Shown: in pieces, positions 1-10,076 of the stretch
Layout of the letters: every line of letters starts with the position of its first letter
How positions within the stretch are numbered: the first letter of the stretch is position 1
Position numbers and translations under genes: made by a program
The notes under the pieces: model-generated
Told to the model about the DNA's origin: nothing
The model's database searches: none
Seen by the model: the letters and a program-made list of their open reading frames with translations, nothing else
DNA from: Nansenia antarctica
Lineage: Eukaryota > Chordata > Actinopteri > Argentiniformes > Microstomatidae
Reading direction: 5' to 3'
Length of the DNA: 64,000 nucleotides
Assembly (NCBI GenBank): GCA_963989245.1
Contig: OZ022339.1
Span: forward strand, 19,125,662-19,189,661

Positions 1-9
1 ATTATATTA

Positions 10-352
10 TGTGCTGTATCCTGTCTCTCAGGTGAGTGTGATCTTTAAAAGTGTACATTATGTTTTATGTGTGCTATCCTATCCCTCAGATGAGTGAAAT
101 CCTTAAAAGTCTATATTAGTGGCCTGGGGTGGTCCAGTGGTCTAGCACCACGGTCTACAGTGCACACGCCCATGTCGGTATGGGTTAGAATCTGGCCCAT
201 GCCCTGCTGACATGCCCTCTTCCCCTTACTTTCCTGTCTATCTTCACTGTCTCTATCCAATGAAATGAAAAATATGGGCGGGACTGCCCCACTCAGAAAA
301 AAAAGAAAAGGTGTGTATGTCTTATGTGTGCTATCCTGTCCCTGGGGATCTC
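10..352 (+). repeat. Imperfect repeats resembling a splice-acceptor junction
   Basis: Three imperfect units (about 10-45, 68-105 and 322-352) read roughly TGTGCTATCCTGTCYCTCAG followed by a TGAGTG/ATC-like stretch. They resemble the genuine acceptor and first exon bases at 500-540. The first two end in CAG and could act as decoy acceptors. The third has lost the AG. A SINE separates units two and three. Confidence 0.45.
122..315 (+). mobile_element. tRNA-derived SINE
   Basis: The head carries an A-box-like TGGTCCAGTGGTCTAGCACC at about 131-150 and a B-box-like GGGTTAGAATCTGG at about 181-194. A non-tRNA body follows and the element ends in an A-rich tail near 296-315. It sits in the intron before the exon at 522-704. 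This is a retroposon, not a functional tRNA: the cloverleaf is incomplete and a long body is attached. Confidence 0.65.
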
Positions 353-521
353 ACTTCATCCTTAAAAGTGTATAATGTGACAGTAGCTGGTGAAAGTGGG
401 AACAAGTCAGTGCAACCAATCAAAATGTTCAGACTTTTATTACCGAAAGATGTAAATAAATGTTCAAACTTAGTTGAAAAAAATATCATGTTTCATCATG
501 TGCTGTGCTCTCCTGTCTCAG

Positions 522-704
522 GTGTGTGAGATCTGCCAGCAGATGAAGGACCACATGTACAGCACCTACGAGGGCAACAGTCACGCCATGGGGGCTACGC
601 TGGCGGAGGTCCTGGAGAGCTGCACTAAGCTCAGCGCCGAGCTGCGTGGTGCCAGCAAGGCCCTGTCAGGCCTCAACAAGGGCTTGATTCAGCCACACGA
701 GTAG
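522..704 (+). CDS. 3'-terminal coding exon of an unidentified gene
   Basis: A polypyrimidine tract ending CTCAG at 511-521 is a good acceptor. The open frame starts with GTG at 522 and runs 60 codons to TAG at 702-704. The peptide begins VCEICQQMKDHMYSTYEGN and ends NKGLIQPHE. It looks alpha-helical, rich in Leu, Ala, Glu and Ser, with no transmembrane segment or zinc-binding pattern. High third-position GC and the clean splice site argue for a real exon. I do not recognise the family and give no name. The rest of the gene lies left of the window. The duplication starts only 44 bp after the stop, so this exon is not part of the duplicated unit. Confidence 0.6.
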   Translation: MCEICQQMKDHMYSTYEGNSHAMGATLAEVLESCTKLSAELRGASKALSGLNKGLIQPHE

Positions 705-898
705 TGACTGATTAGCCTCTGTACTGGAGGATAGAGCACAATCCTATAGCCAGCCCCCCCTGCTCCACACTCCCTACCTCTTGATACCACACAAGCATCA
801 CCCCCTCTCCCCCATGTAACCTGCCCTTGTCTCTGCTCGTACACTGGTTGGTAACACACACTCCAGGCTATCCCACTCCTCTACTGCCTTCAAACCAC

Positions 899-954
899 TT
901 CACCCACACACACACACACACGCACGCACGCACGCACACACCCACCCACCCACC

Positions 955-1011
<57 letters not shown>

Positions 1012-1012
1012 C
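899..1012. repeat. CA-type microsatellite
   Basis: A CA run with interspersed CACG and CACC units. The same locus in copy 2 (about 51764-51829) is a purer CA run, showing repeat turnover since the duplication. Confidence 0.9.
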
Positions 1013-2576
1013 AGGCTATAGGCCAGAGCTACAAATCATGCTGTATAAATATGTGTGATTAATGTATTTTATATTTCTGCAGAGGGCTGTACACTGGACC
1101 CAGACTGCCTTGGTGATAGTAAACATTGGCCTGCCGAAGAGCAGAAGGAAACCCTTGGAGCTTCAGCGGGGGATATGCTGCTGCGAATGCTCCACGCCAC
1201 CAACAGGGGGCGACCTCAGTAATGACAATTAACCACTGTCCCTGCCTGACATGAGAACCCAATTCACTATACACATCCATACAAACGTTACTGCTGCTGC
1301 TGCTGCTGCAAAAAAAAAAAACCCTGGTATAACACACATATACACATATACATACACACACAGACACACAGCTGGAGGAAGTGAGTGAGTAAACTATAAG
1401 CTCTAAAATGTATGTTTAAAGTGAGTAAGTTGTCTTAATGCTTCAGTTCAAATATGCATCGTACAATCCACTGGATATGGAAAGAATGGAAAGAATGTAA
1501 ATATGTAGCAAATAAATCTTTACTTGCACTATTGAAGTGTGTGTGTTTCCTAGGTCACATAAAAAAAGAAATACTCCTGCACACGTTACTCCCACCTTAT
1601 AGTCTTAGTGGAAAGAACTGACATGTGGATTCAGTGTGTTCAGCTATTCTATGCCTAAGAAGGACACGTGGATGCAGAAGAATGACCCACAAGCACTCAA
1701 GGGATTGTGATATAAAACAGTACCTTTATATTCCTTCAACAGTAAAACCATTAAAAAAATGAACAATTTGTGGTTTTAAACCTTCCCTACTTTTATCAGG
1801 GATAAACTAAACAGATATAAAACACTGCCCAGGTTTAACATTTCCTATCCACCAATGGGATAGAAGTAAATTACATGGAGGGGGGGCTGAGGGGGGTTCA
1901 TTAAATACAATTTACAAAAACGATCACAAATCAGATCAAATAGAAGAGCAGTGATAATTCAACCCTGGTTCTGGGGGGGTTGATGAGGGCCCTGGCTTCC
2001 ATCCTAGCCCAGCGCTACTACACTTGATGGAGCTAATCAATTGATCTTCAAAACCATGATTAGGCGAATCAGGTGTCAATGCTGTGCTGGCATGAAAAAC
2101 AAACTCCAGTACTGGAGCTCTCCAGGACCAGGATTGAGGATCACTTAAATAGAATATCAACAATTCAAGTCTTTGACAAAAGGAGAGAGAGAGAGAGATA
2201 CAGAAAGAGAGAGAGCCCCTCTCTTAGGTCTCACCAAGCATAGACTGCAGCACAAGGTTACATCATATGGTGGTTGCTATGGTTTCTGTTGCTGATCCAC
2301 TCGTGTTTGGGAAGACACAAATGTCACAGAACATTATAACGTGTAGCCTAATAATAACACAACATTCAACACAATGTGGGTCAGATCCATGGAGTAGCAA
2401 CAACACATCAGGAGAGGCTGGTGGAGGTAGGAATCGGAGGACAGGCTCATTGTTATGCATGAAACGGAATCAGTAATGGTATCAAACACGTAGTTCCTTA
2501 TTCCATTCCATCCATTACAATGAGCCCGTCCTCCGATTTCTGCCTCCACTGCAATACACGTGTGGGCTGGGCATAT
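1013..2576. other. Duplicated sequence without a supported gene
   Basis: Unique-looking duplicated DNA, also present at about 51830-53392. It holds a short A run at 1310-1320 and a GA run at 2187-2215. Only short unsupported reading frames occur, and nothing recognisable is encoded. Confidence 0.6.
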
Positions 2577-2903
2577 TGATTGATTGATTGAAAACTTTAT
2601 TAGAAGATTTGCAGAAGTAGGTACATGAAAGTACATATTACATACAAGGTCAACTAACAGGATAAAAACCCAAGAAAGCCACTGGCTTATTTCAATTGGG
2701 GTCCTTGATTCTCAATTCATCGTTACATGTAAGACAGACAAAAAAGCTAGTACTATCTACAAGATAATACAGACAAATAACTATTACTATCTACAGGATA
2801 AACACACATCCATCATGGGAAGAACAATACAACGAAACATAAGGTATGTACAGCGGGTAGGACAGGTGGGGACATACACCACAGGTGGGGGCGGGGGACA
2901 CAT
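2577..2903 (-). mobile_element. LINE 3'-end fragment, present only in copy 1
   Basis: Copy 2 reads straight through (GGGCTGGGCATAAAGTTAG near 53380-53400), while copy 1 has about 327 bp inserted at the CAT. The left edge is an ATTG tetranucleotide run followed by AAAACTTTATTAG, typical of the 3' tail of a fish LINE read on the minus strand. The flanking direct repeat is only about 3 bp, so a deletion from copy 2 is a less likely alternative. Confidence 0.55.
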
Positions 2904-3166
2904 AAAGTTAGTGTTGTCTTCGATTATATTACTCGAACGTACCAGAACAAAAATCATCTTCTTTACTAAAAGAACAAAGCATCTCCTGTGAGGTCACTTC
3001 CTGTAAACAAAGCATTCCGACAGCTTCCGCCAGTTTCTCTTTCGTATCCTTCAACATACATCAACATAGCATTATCGCATCTGAAAAAAGTGACCAACAG
3101 TCTGAACATTAACTGCAAACTTGAAACAGTCAAAACACAGTGGGCTACTGGGTTGGTGGATCAATG

Positions 3167-4642
3167 CAGACCCGTCACCAGGGCCCAGTCTTAGGGTGGG
3201 CCAATGAACTGCATGGGGGGGCACAATTATTATTAACTATTTTTGATAATCGAATATGCTATGGTATTCGTCATGCAACACTGACATGCATAGGAGGTGG
3301 CAGAGGCTAAATTGGACACGTAGCCTACTGATGAAGATTAGACCTAAAATTATCAGAATGCAGCAAATAACATAACACAGGCGAAGCTGGTTTATTACAA
3401 ACCTGTCATCTATTTTCTGTGTTTTATTTTTTAAACCACCCCTTTATAGCATGGAGAAGCCAAGTTGTGCATTACAATGCACACAGGTCAATAATTGGCA
3501 CCAACCCGGCACACTTACAAGAGCAACAATTAAATAAAATAACCTACGTAACTAAAATTACGAGACTGGCACGCAATCAGTAAACTTGCAAAAGGTATAC
3601 AGTATGACCGACCGATCGTGTGATCATCACATTAAACCACCCATCTACAGCAAATAGGATCAGCCAGATACATCAATCCTCATCATTGAACACGTTATAC
3701 ACAAAGCACATTAAATATAGCCTAACCATGCAAACAGCCCATCTCTCCAATTGAAAAAGCTGACGAGAATACAACTAGCAAAACATCACCACGGCGGGTG
3801 CCTACACACACACGCACACACACACACGCACACACACGATATTAACTTACCCTGAATTCGCTGCACTACCCTACATTTCCTGCACGCGCAGCAAAACGCG
3901 GCGTCCTTTTTCAGAGAATACTCAAGCCAGTCCCTGTTCCAGCTTGAGGCCAATGATCGTTTTTTGCACCAAACATTCTGACTGGATATTTGCTCAAAAT
4001 AACCTGTTTAGGCTGGTCCATTCCAAGGTCATACGGCTCCACCACTAATCCAACAGGAACAGTAGTCGTCGGGGGGCTAGCAAGGCTAGCCCTAACATTC
4101 GTCGGTGGGCTAGTAGCTAAACTCACGTTAGTGCTAGTAATAGTCGGGGGGCTAACATTAGCAGCAAGGGTCACGTTGCGAGTAGTAGCAGTCGGGGTGC
4201 TACTAGTGTCAGGCCCACAGTCGCTACTGCTGGTGCTATCTCTCTGTCCATTGGGGTTGGGTGCAGCTGCACCTTTCGAGGATTTAATCCACTTTCGTAT
4301 ATCCATCTAGGCAGGCCTAACGTTACTACAAAAAGCACTGACTTTGCTCAACTGAGTCGGCTCACACAGCTGAAATGGCGGTAGCAGCAGCATGCAGTAA
4401 CGTGCAATATTTCAACTTCTTTTCAAATGATTGGTTGTCACTAGAATCCCTTCCAACAAAATGAAAAACACATTATTGTTTCTCAATTTTTATGTCTTAA
4501 TTTAACATAATATATAGAAGATTAATATTAATTTTTTTTAAATGCCTTTTTAAAAAAAAATATCTGGCCGCCAGTTGGGGGGGCACCAGCACGTCTGTAG
4601 GCGGGCCTGGCCCCCTGAGGCCCGCCCATAGTGACGGGCCTG
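3167..4642 (-). mobile_element. Non-autonomous hAT transposon, present only in copy 1
   Basis: Exact 8-bp target duplication GATCAATG (3159-3166 and 4643-4650). The terminal inverted repeats start CAGACCCGTCAC (left) and CAGGCCCGTCAC (right, read inward). The empty site is intact in copy 2 (GGATCAATGGAAG near 53650). TSD length and the CAG-start termini are diagnostic of the hAT superfamily. Inside is one transposase-type first exon (minus strand); the rest of the transposase is absent, so it depends on another element for movement. Confidence 0.93.
3851..4306 (-). pseudogene. hAT transposase first exon, frameshifted
   Basis: Starting at ATG 4304-4306 the protein begins MDIRKWIKSS. A Ser/Thr/Pro/Val-rich linker follows, then QVILSKYPVRMFG, the entry to a TTF-type zinc finger of hAT transposases. 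In the A run that follows (about 3960) the frame is lost and the open frame ends at 3911. The neighbouring frame continues the zinc-finger pattern (RSLASSWNRDWLEYS, then a C-C-x-C-x2-C cluster). It meets a splice donor (GGGTAAGT) at 3850, so this was exon 1 of a spliced transposase gene. No later exons remain in the element. Confidence 0.75.
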
Positions 4643-4908
4643 GATCAATGGAAGAAAATCTAGACAAGAGGTGGTGGATCACAATACCCAAGACAATAAA
4701 TCAGCCCTCAGATCTTCAGTTCTAGTTGTGTGGTGAAACCCTCGGCCACCATAGTACAGTAGGTGATTGGGTCCATCCTTCTGTTCTGAACGATGCTTCA
4801 CAGTCAGTCAGGGAGGGAGGGAGGGAGGTTCTTCAAGTCTTCATCGAAGCAGCGCAGCCTTTCATGGCTGAGGAGAGGGAGAGACAACTGCTTACGGGGC
4901 CCTACTAC

Positions 4909-4942
<34 letters not shown>

Positions 4943-4973
4943 GTAAAACATTTCATAGCTTAACGAAGACTCC

Positions 4974-5034
4974 CTAAAATGGAGGTCTGTGGTTGTAGGT
5001 CGGCTGTACCTTGTGTTGCTGTAGTTTCTGTTGC

Positions 5035-5070
<36 letters not shown>

Positions 5071-5222
5071 GTGTTTATGTGTAATCCTATGAAGTCTGCT
5101 GGTAAAGACGAGGCCTGTGGAAGTGGTAGCCTGTTGTGTACCTCGTGTTGCTGAAGCTGCTGCTTCCCTGAGAGTCTGTCCCACAGCTGCAGCAGCAGAC
5201 CTCCAGCCTGGGACTCCAACTC
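4974..5222 (-). pseudogene. ythdc2: YTHDC2 copy 1, terminal exon (end of YTH domain)
   Basis: On the minus strand an acceptor (CCTCCTGTAG) precedes GAG-TTG-GAG, giving ELESQAGGLLLQLWDRLSG, which matches the end of the YTHDC2 YTH domain. The frame then runs through a region ending in a 14-residue glutamine run and stops at 4974-4976. Whether the poly-Q tail is translated is uncertain: a GTAC donor follows the HE codons at about 5143. Listed as pseudogene because the preceding exon in this copy is frameshifted and has a stop. The matching exon in copy 2 is 53988-54218 with only 9 Q. Confidence 0.7.
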
Positions 5223-5467
5223 CTACAGGAGGGGAGGGGGGGAGGAGAGAGACAGAGAGGTGAGGATGGAGGGAGGGAGGGCAGGATGACTCAGAGAGAA
5301 GGAGGGAACAAAGGATGACCCAAAAAGGAGGAGAGTGAGCGAAAACAAGAATGACCCAAGAAAGGGAAAGCGAGATAGAAATAGTAGATAATAATCACAA
5401 TTATAATAGAAATTGTCCAGAAATGAGGTGAGAGGGATAATGTGACGTGCGTACTAACATCTGTCGC

Positions 5468-5762
<295 letters not shown>

Positions 5763-6147
5763 CTGAGACAAAACAACAACATTTGAGTCTGCGCTCTCGC
5801 TCTCTGTCTGATGCACAGTTGTGTGTTGTGTGTGTGTTTCTCTCTCTGACAGTCTCTCAAACACACACCTATAAAGTACATGACAACCCCAGACTTTCTA
5901 AAGCCTCTTTCACACATAGTTCCCTCAGGGGTGCAAACTGGCGATGGTCCAAAAAGGTGACACTTTTTTTTTGCCCGTAGATGGTTAGCTCTATCATTAA
6001 CAGTCTAACAATGATGCGCATGTAAGTAGCGATGGCCCTGACCTTAACACCCGCATCATTAATGTAAGCAACCTGTTCTCAAAATAATTATGCGGGTTCC
6101 TGCAGGTTTCAACAAGTTACATTTAAGACCTTTATAAGACCACTTTT

Positions 6148-6545
6148 TTTATTTTTTAAATTTGTTTTTCAGATTTTATCCCCTTTTTCACCCAATTTGG
6201 TAGCCAATTGAACCCAACCTAGCATCCAATTATCCCCTGCCTATTGCGTAGGATCCGCCGCACGACCCCGTGGCCGGCAGTCTCAGAGGAGGGCGCCAGG
6301 CAGACTAGCTGACTGGCTCCTCGAGCCCAGTACCGTTACTCCAGCACCAGACGGGGGCGGTGTTGCGCGACGGATCCTTGTCCGGAACTACTCCTATACC
6401 GCCCTCGGGAGCGGCCGCCCAATATGTCGCTCCCCGTGTGTGCCCCAGCCATATCCGGATCTGGCGAGCTGGGATACGATCCCAGTCCCTGGTGGGCAAC
6501 TTGCACTAGTGGCCAGTGCTTAGACCGCTACACCACTGCGGGGCT
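6148..6545 (-). mobile_element. tRNA-derived SINE shared by both duplication copies
   Basis: Read on the minus strand from 6545, the head has an A-box region (GTGGTGTAGCGGTCTAAGCA) and a B-box-like GGGATCGTATCCC. A long GC-rich body and a T-rich far end follow. The target duplication ATAAGACCACTTTT is at 6134-6147; the right copy is mutated (ATAAGATAACTTTT, 6546-6559) but still perfect in duplication copy 2. Presence in both copies dates the insertion before the duplication. Confidence 0.85.
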
Positions 6546-6850
6546 ATAAGATAACTTTTAATAGATTTTAAGACCTATTGAGCAAGTATTGGTATTAGAC
6601 TCACATTCGTTGATTCTTTTCATTAGCAATGCTGGGTGATCTGTTCTGTTGCATATAGAACAATGATAATGTAAGTTGTAGAGTTATCACTCTATCAATT
6701 TCTTGATTCATTTCCATTGCTTCTCAACACATTACTAGATATAATAGCATAAATAACAGAATAAACTCACACACTTACGGTACTTACACTCACTTACACT
6801 GCCTAGCCTACATACTGAGATATGGCACACACACACCTCTCACAGGAGGT

Positions 6851-6852
<2 letters not shown>

Positions 6853-6940
<88 letters not shown>
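6853..6940. repeat. (CA)n microsatellite
   Basis: CA repeat with one TA interruption. The same locus in copy 2 (about 57701-57742) is roughly half as long. Confidence 0.95.
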
Positions 6941-6942
<2 letters not shown>

Positions 6943-7373
6943 CTAAACCACACACACCGTTGCTACCACTGCAAGTTTGAAGAAATTCTAACTTCACATG
7001 CCTACAGTCGAATCGCCTCCTACGGCGATTATCGTATTGTGGCCTCTTGTCTTATCATTTCACGTGGCAAAATATCGCGGGTTTGGGCGCAGCTTAACCA
7101 ATGTCACACGAGCAATAAGTGTGCGATAAGTTTTGTTTTATATATTGTCTCTCATCCGCACGCGTCATATTCCCACGCAGTGGGTCTGGCGACAATAATA
7201 CATTTTCCGGTCGGACTTTTAAAATTAAAATAAAATCGATTCTACGCAAGTCTAAAGCACACAGAAGCCATTAAAAAGGTTTATTTTGAAAGTCTCGCCC
7301 TGTGTCTGATCCTGATGTTATAGAAGCAGCGTAGCAGCAGGGTAGAAGCGAGGTAAAGGGAGACAGTCTCGGT

Positions 7374-7495
7374 CAGCGTTTGTAAATTCGCTCTGCGCAC
7401 TGGGCTCAACGTCATAAAGGGACCAAGTAATTTGATTGGACAAGAGGCATTCCATGACTGCTGATCAGATTTCCAGAGCGAATTTACGAACGCAG
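7374..7495. mobile_element. Short inverted-repeat MITE
   Basis: Left arm GCGTTTGTAAATTCGCTCTG and right arm CAGAGCGAATTTACGAACGC are reverse complements with one mismatch, about 120 bp apart end to end. It is shared with copy 2 (about 58190-58306). The core GACCAAGTAATTTGATTGG and its next 25 bp also occur at 33231-33275. Confidence 0.6.
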
Positions 7496-7947
7496 ACTAG
7501 GGCAAACCACTCGCCGACGTTTTTTTCATGACACGAAACTTGAAGTTATAAAATACCCACTCGATATAATAAACAACAGTTTAACGATCACTAAATACTT
7601 ATAATGATCATCTAATTATGTGTAGTTATGTGTTTCTAGCATATCGATGTTCTATCATGTAAATTCGCTAGAAATAACCTCCATACCCTGGTTCAGAAGA
7701 AGAAATCAGTCCTTCGTCACTTACATCGTCGTCATCGATGAAACTTTTAGGTGGATTGGTTACCATAGCCTAGATGGTCTTTGTGACATTTCACAATCAC
7801 AAACATATATGTACAGAAACTCACTAAAGTATAAAACACCGCTAAAATACCGCTTCTCTTCAAATCACTCCATGACACTTTGAGGTCAGTGCATTTGTTT
7901 TTTTGGTGAACTACCGTAATAACCCTAAATGGCTAGAGAGTGCAACT

Positions 7948-8034
7948 GACAATGACAATAAAGTCCATTCATCATTCATTCATTCATTCATTCATTCATT
8001 CATTCATTCATTCATTCATTCATTCTGTGCTTTC
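7948..8034 (+). mobile_element. Ultra-short LINE 3' tail with (ATTC)n, present only in copy 1
   Basis: GACAATGACAATAAAGTCCATTC followed by ATTC repeats is the extreme 3' end of the same LINE family seen at 26975-27314. Copy 2 lacks it (GTGCAACTTCTGTGC near 59980). It looks like a severely 5'-truncated retrotransposition event. Confidence 0.65.
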
Positions 8035-8767
8035 AGAAACTGTTGGATTTTTTTCGATTGCACATATAGTTCAAGAATTACGATAGTTTGAACGAACCCT
8101 GTAAAATCCTGTTGAGAAGTTATCGCAACATAGAAATAACTTCTATGTTATTTTATTTTATTACTTAAGACGTTTTATTTCAACTGCAGCAGAGTTTAGC
8201 AGACAGGAAGATGTTAGCTTGGGCATCATGTGACTTGGATGAGATGAGATGTAGACCCCCACCTAAAGGTGACAAGTTTGCACCACTGTCCCTGTGATTT
8301 CCATGGAATCCCAAGCTGTGTCGACCGGGCGTTAATACATGTGGGACGGAGGTATGATATGTGGCAGATAAGGGTGTGTGGCGGTCTCGCGCGCCTGTCT
8401 CGTTCCAGCGCGTCAACTCGTATTACCAGCGCTTACCATCACCATGTTCGCTCGCCAACTAGCACTTGATTACTGTTGATATAAACATACTATACTAGTC
8501 CATAAGCACAGTATGGGAGAACTTGGTGATAAGCATAATACGAGTTATACATATGCGCTCTGCGCTGCGGGCTATGCGCGATGCAAGATAACTGAGAGGA
8601 GACGGTGTGTGTGTGCACTGCTTCTATATCATAAGATGTACATTTGATAAGTACAAGTAAGCTAGCTAAGTAAGTAATCTAGCTAACTATGCCTGCTGGT
8701 TGCGCGATGCAGGACAGCTGTGAAAGGAGACTGACCAGGCAATGTTCAGGCTTCCGTTCAGACATAC

Positions 8768-8979
8768 TGTAGCAACCCTGTTACTGTGTTGTGTGCGAAT
8801 GCACCCCTGTGATTGGTGGAGGTGGGCGCATGCGTGTTGTTGTTGTGTTGAGACCGTGGAGAGAGGAAGAACTCCGGTGAATGGAGAAAGTTGGTATGCG
8901 AGTTAAACAATTAAACAATCAGTTACAAGAGAGAAGCTATGTGTTGTTATTCCACCACTGTCCAAGTTGGGACGTTACA
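8768..8979 (+). repeat. 5' LTR of gypsy element
   Basis: 212 bp, TG at the start and CA at the end, identical by eye to 14059-14270. It should carry the promoter and the RNA start. I did not see a convincing TATA box or AATAAA, so internal R/U boundaries are not assigned. Confidence 0.95.
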
Positions 8980-8996
8980 TTGGTGTCAGAAGTAAA
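8980..8996 (+). promoter_or_regulatory. Probable primer-binding site
   Basis: TTGGTGTCAGAAGTAAA begins immediately after the LTR, where a tRNA primer for minus-strand synthesis anneals. The TGG start fits complementarity to a tRNA CCA end. I did not assign the tRNA species. Confidence 0.6.
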
Positions 8997-9047
8997 AAAA
9001 AAAAAACGAAAAAAGAAGAAAAAACCACCGCTACAGCCGCGGATATA

Positions 9048-10076
9048 ATGGCCATGCAGCGGGACGGGACCGGGACGCGTCCGAAAGTGAAGGAGGAGAA
9101 GTATGGAGAGAAGGAGGGAGGTGATTATGCTTCGAGGCTGGCGGAGGAAGGTGGGAGTGCTTCAGCACACAAGGCTCACTTGAGGGACACAGTCAGGAGA
9201 TTAGCTGCCGATGCAGGACTGGGCTCGTCCTCCAGCGCAGCGACGCACAGCAGAGACTATGTACACAAAGATGGCGGCCCCCGCGGGAATCATGTCCCTG
9301 TTAAAACACCAAAATACTCTGGTAAGGCAGACTGGGAGGCTTTCCGTGCCCAATTTGAACTATTAGCGCGGGCGGCGGGCTGGTCTGAGGACAATAAAGC
9401 TCTACAGCTGGCTCTATGCCTCACAGATGAAGCATTAGCATGCTTGCTACTACTTAGCCCAGATGAGAGAGGGGACTATTGGGCTTTAGTTGGCGCTCTG
9501 CAGAGGCGGTTTGGACAATGTGAACAGCCTGGTGTCCTGCGCTCTGAACTGTGTAGCAGGCGCAGGCAGCCCGGGGAGCCACTCCGGGCGTTAGCCAATG
9601 ACATTGAGACCCTGTCAAGGAGAGCCTATGCCCACATGCCCCCCGGGGTGCAGAGTGAGCTCGCCAGAGACCAGTTTATCCAGGCTATAAATCCAAGGGA
9701 GCTGCGCATCCAGACCCAACTGGCACACCCCCGCACGCTACAAGAGGCACTCGAGCTGGCGTTGGAAAGAGAGATCGTGGGAGCTGGGACAGCAGAGAGC
9801 AGTCTGGCGGTCAGCAGCCCTGTTGTGAGAACCGCAGTTGATAACAGCCTAACCCAAGAGAGGCCTGCGTGGGCGACAGAGCTGACAGAACTGATCCGGG
9901 CTGTGTCGCTGCAATCATCACGCAGTGACACACGCCCGCGCAATCGAAATGACTGGGGTGACATGCGGCCTCGCCAGGGCCCTTTTGTCTGTTGGGAGTG
10001 TGGCCAAGCTGGCCATATCCGCAGGCGGTGCCCCAAGCTCGCTGGTGACCAGGGAAACGCCCCGGGGTCTGTATAG
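9048..10076 (+). CDS. gag: Gypsy gag polyprotein
   Basis: First ATG after the primer site (9048-9050); the open frame extends upstream only through non-ATG codons. 342 residues. A basic, charged N-terminus precedes a capsid-like helical region (about residues 85-235, from KTPKYSGKADWEAFRAQFE onward). Near the C-terminus is a CCHC zinc knuckle C-x2-C-x4-H-x4-C (CWECGQAGHIRRRC, residues 315-328), which binds the genomic RNA. The TAG stop at 10074-10076 lies inside the frameshift stem. Expected role is the particle that houses reverse transcription. The frame is intact, consistent with recent activity. Confidence 0.93.
   Translation: MAMQRDGTGTRPKVKEEKYGEKEGGDYASRLAEEGGSASAHKAHLRDTVRRLAADAGLGSSSSAATHSRDYVHKDGGPRGNHVPVKTPKYSGKADWEAFRAQFELLARAAGWSEDNKALQLALCLTDEALACLLLLSPDERGDYWALVGALQRRFGQCEQPGVLRSELCSRRRQPGEPLRALANDIETLSRRAYAHMPPGVQSELARDQFIQAINPRELRIQTQLAHPRTLQEALELALEREIVGAGTAESSLAVSSPVVRTAVDNSLTQERPAWATELTELIRAVSLQSSRSDTRPRNRNDWGDMRPRQGPFVCWECGQAGHIRRRCPKLAGDQGNAPGSV

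Noticed and set aside
1059..1367. 102-codon minus-strand frame (and 51879-52181)
   Set aside because: Rich in simple-repeat residues, no recognisable domain, no splice or start context; conservation is explained by the duplication.
6148..6545. Possible tRNA genes (also 122-315, 22162-22373, 44203-44399, 57000-57398)
   Set aside because: A and B boxes are present but no complete cloverleaf; each is attached to a SINE body with tail and often a TSD.
8967..9047. Upstream extension of gag from a TTG codon inside the LTR end
   Set aside because: It would begin in the LTR and cross the primer-binding site; the first ATG at 9048 is the sensible start.
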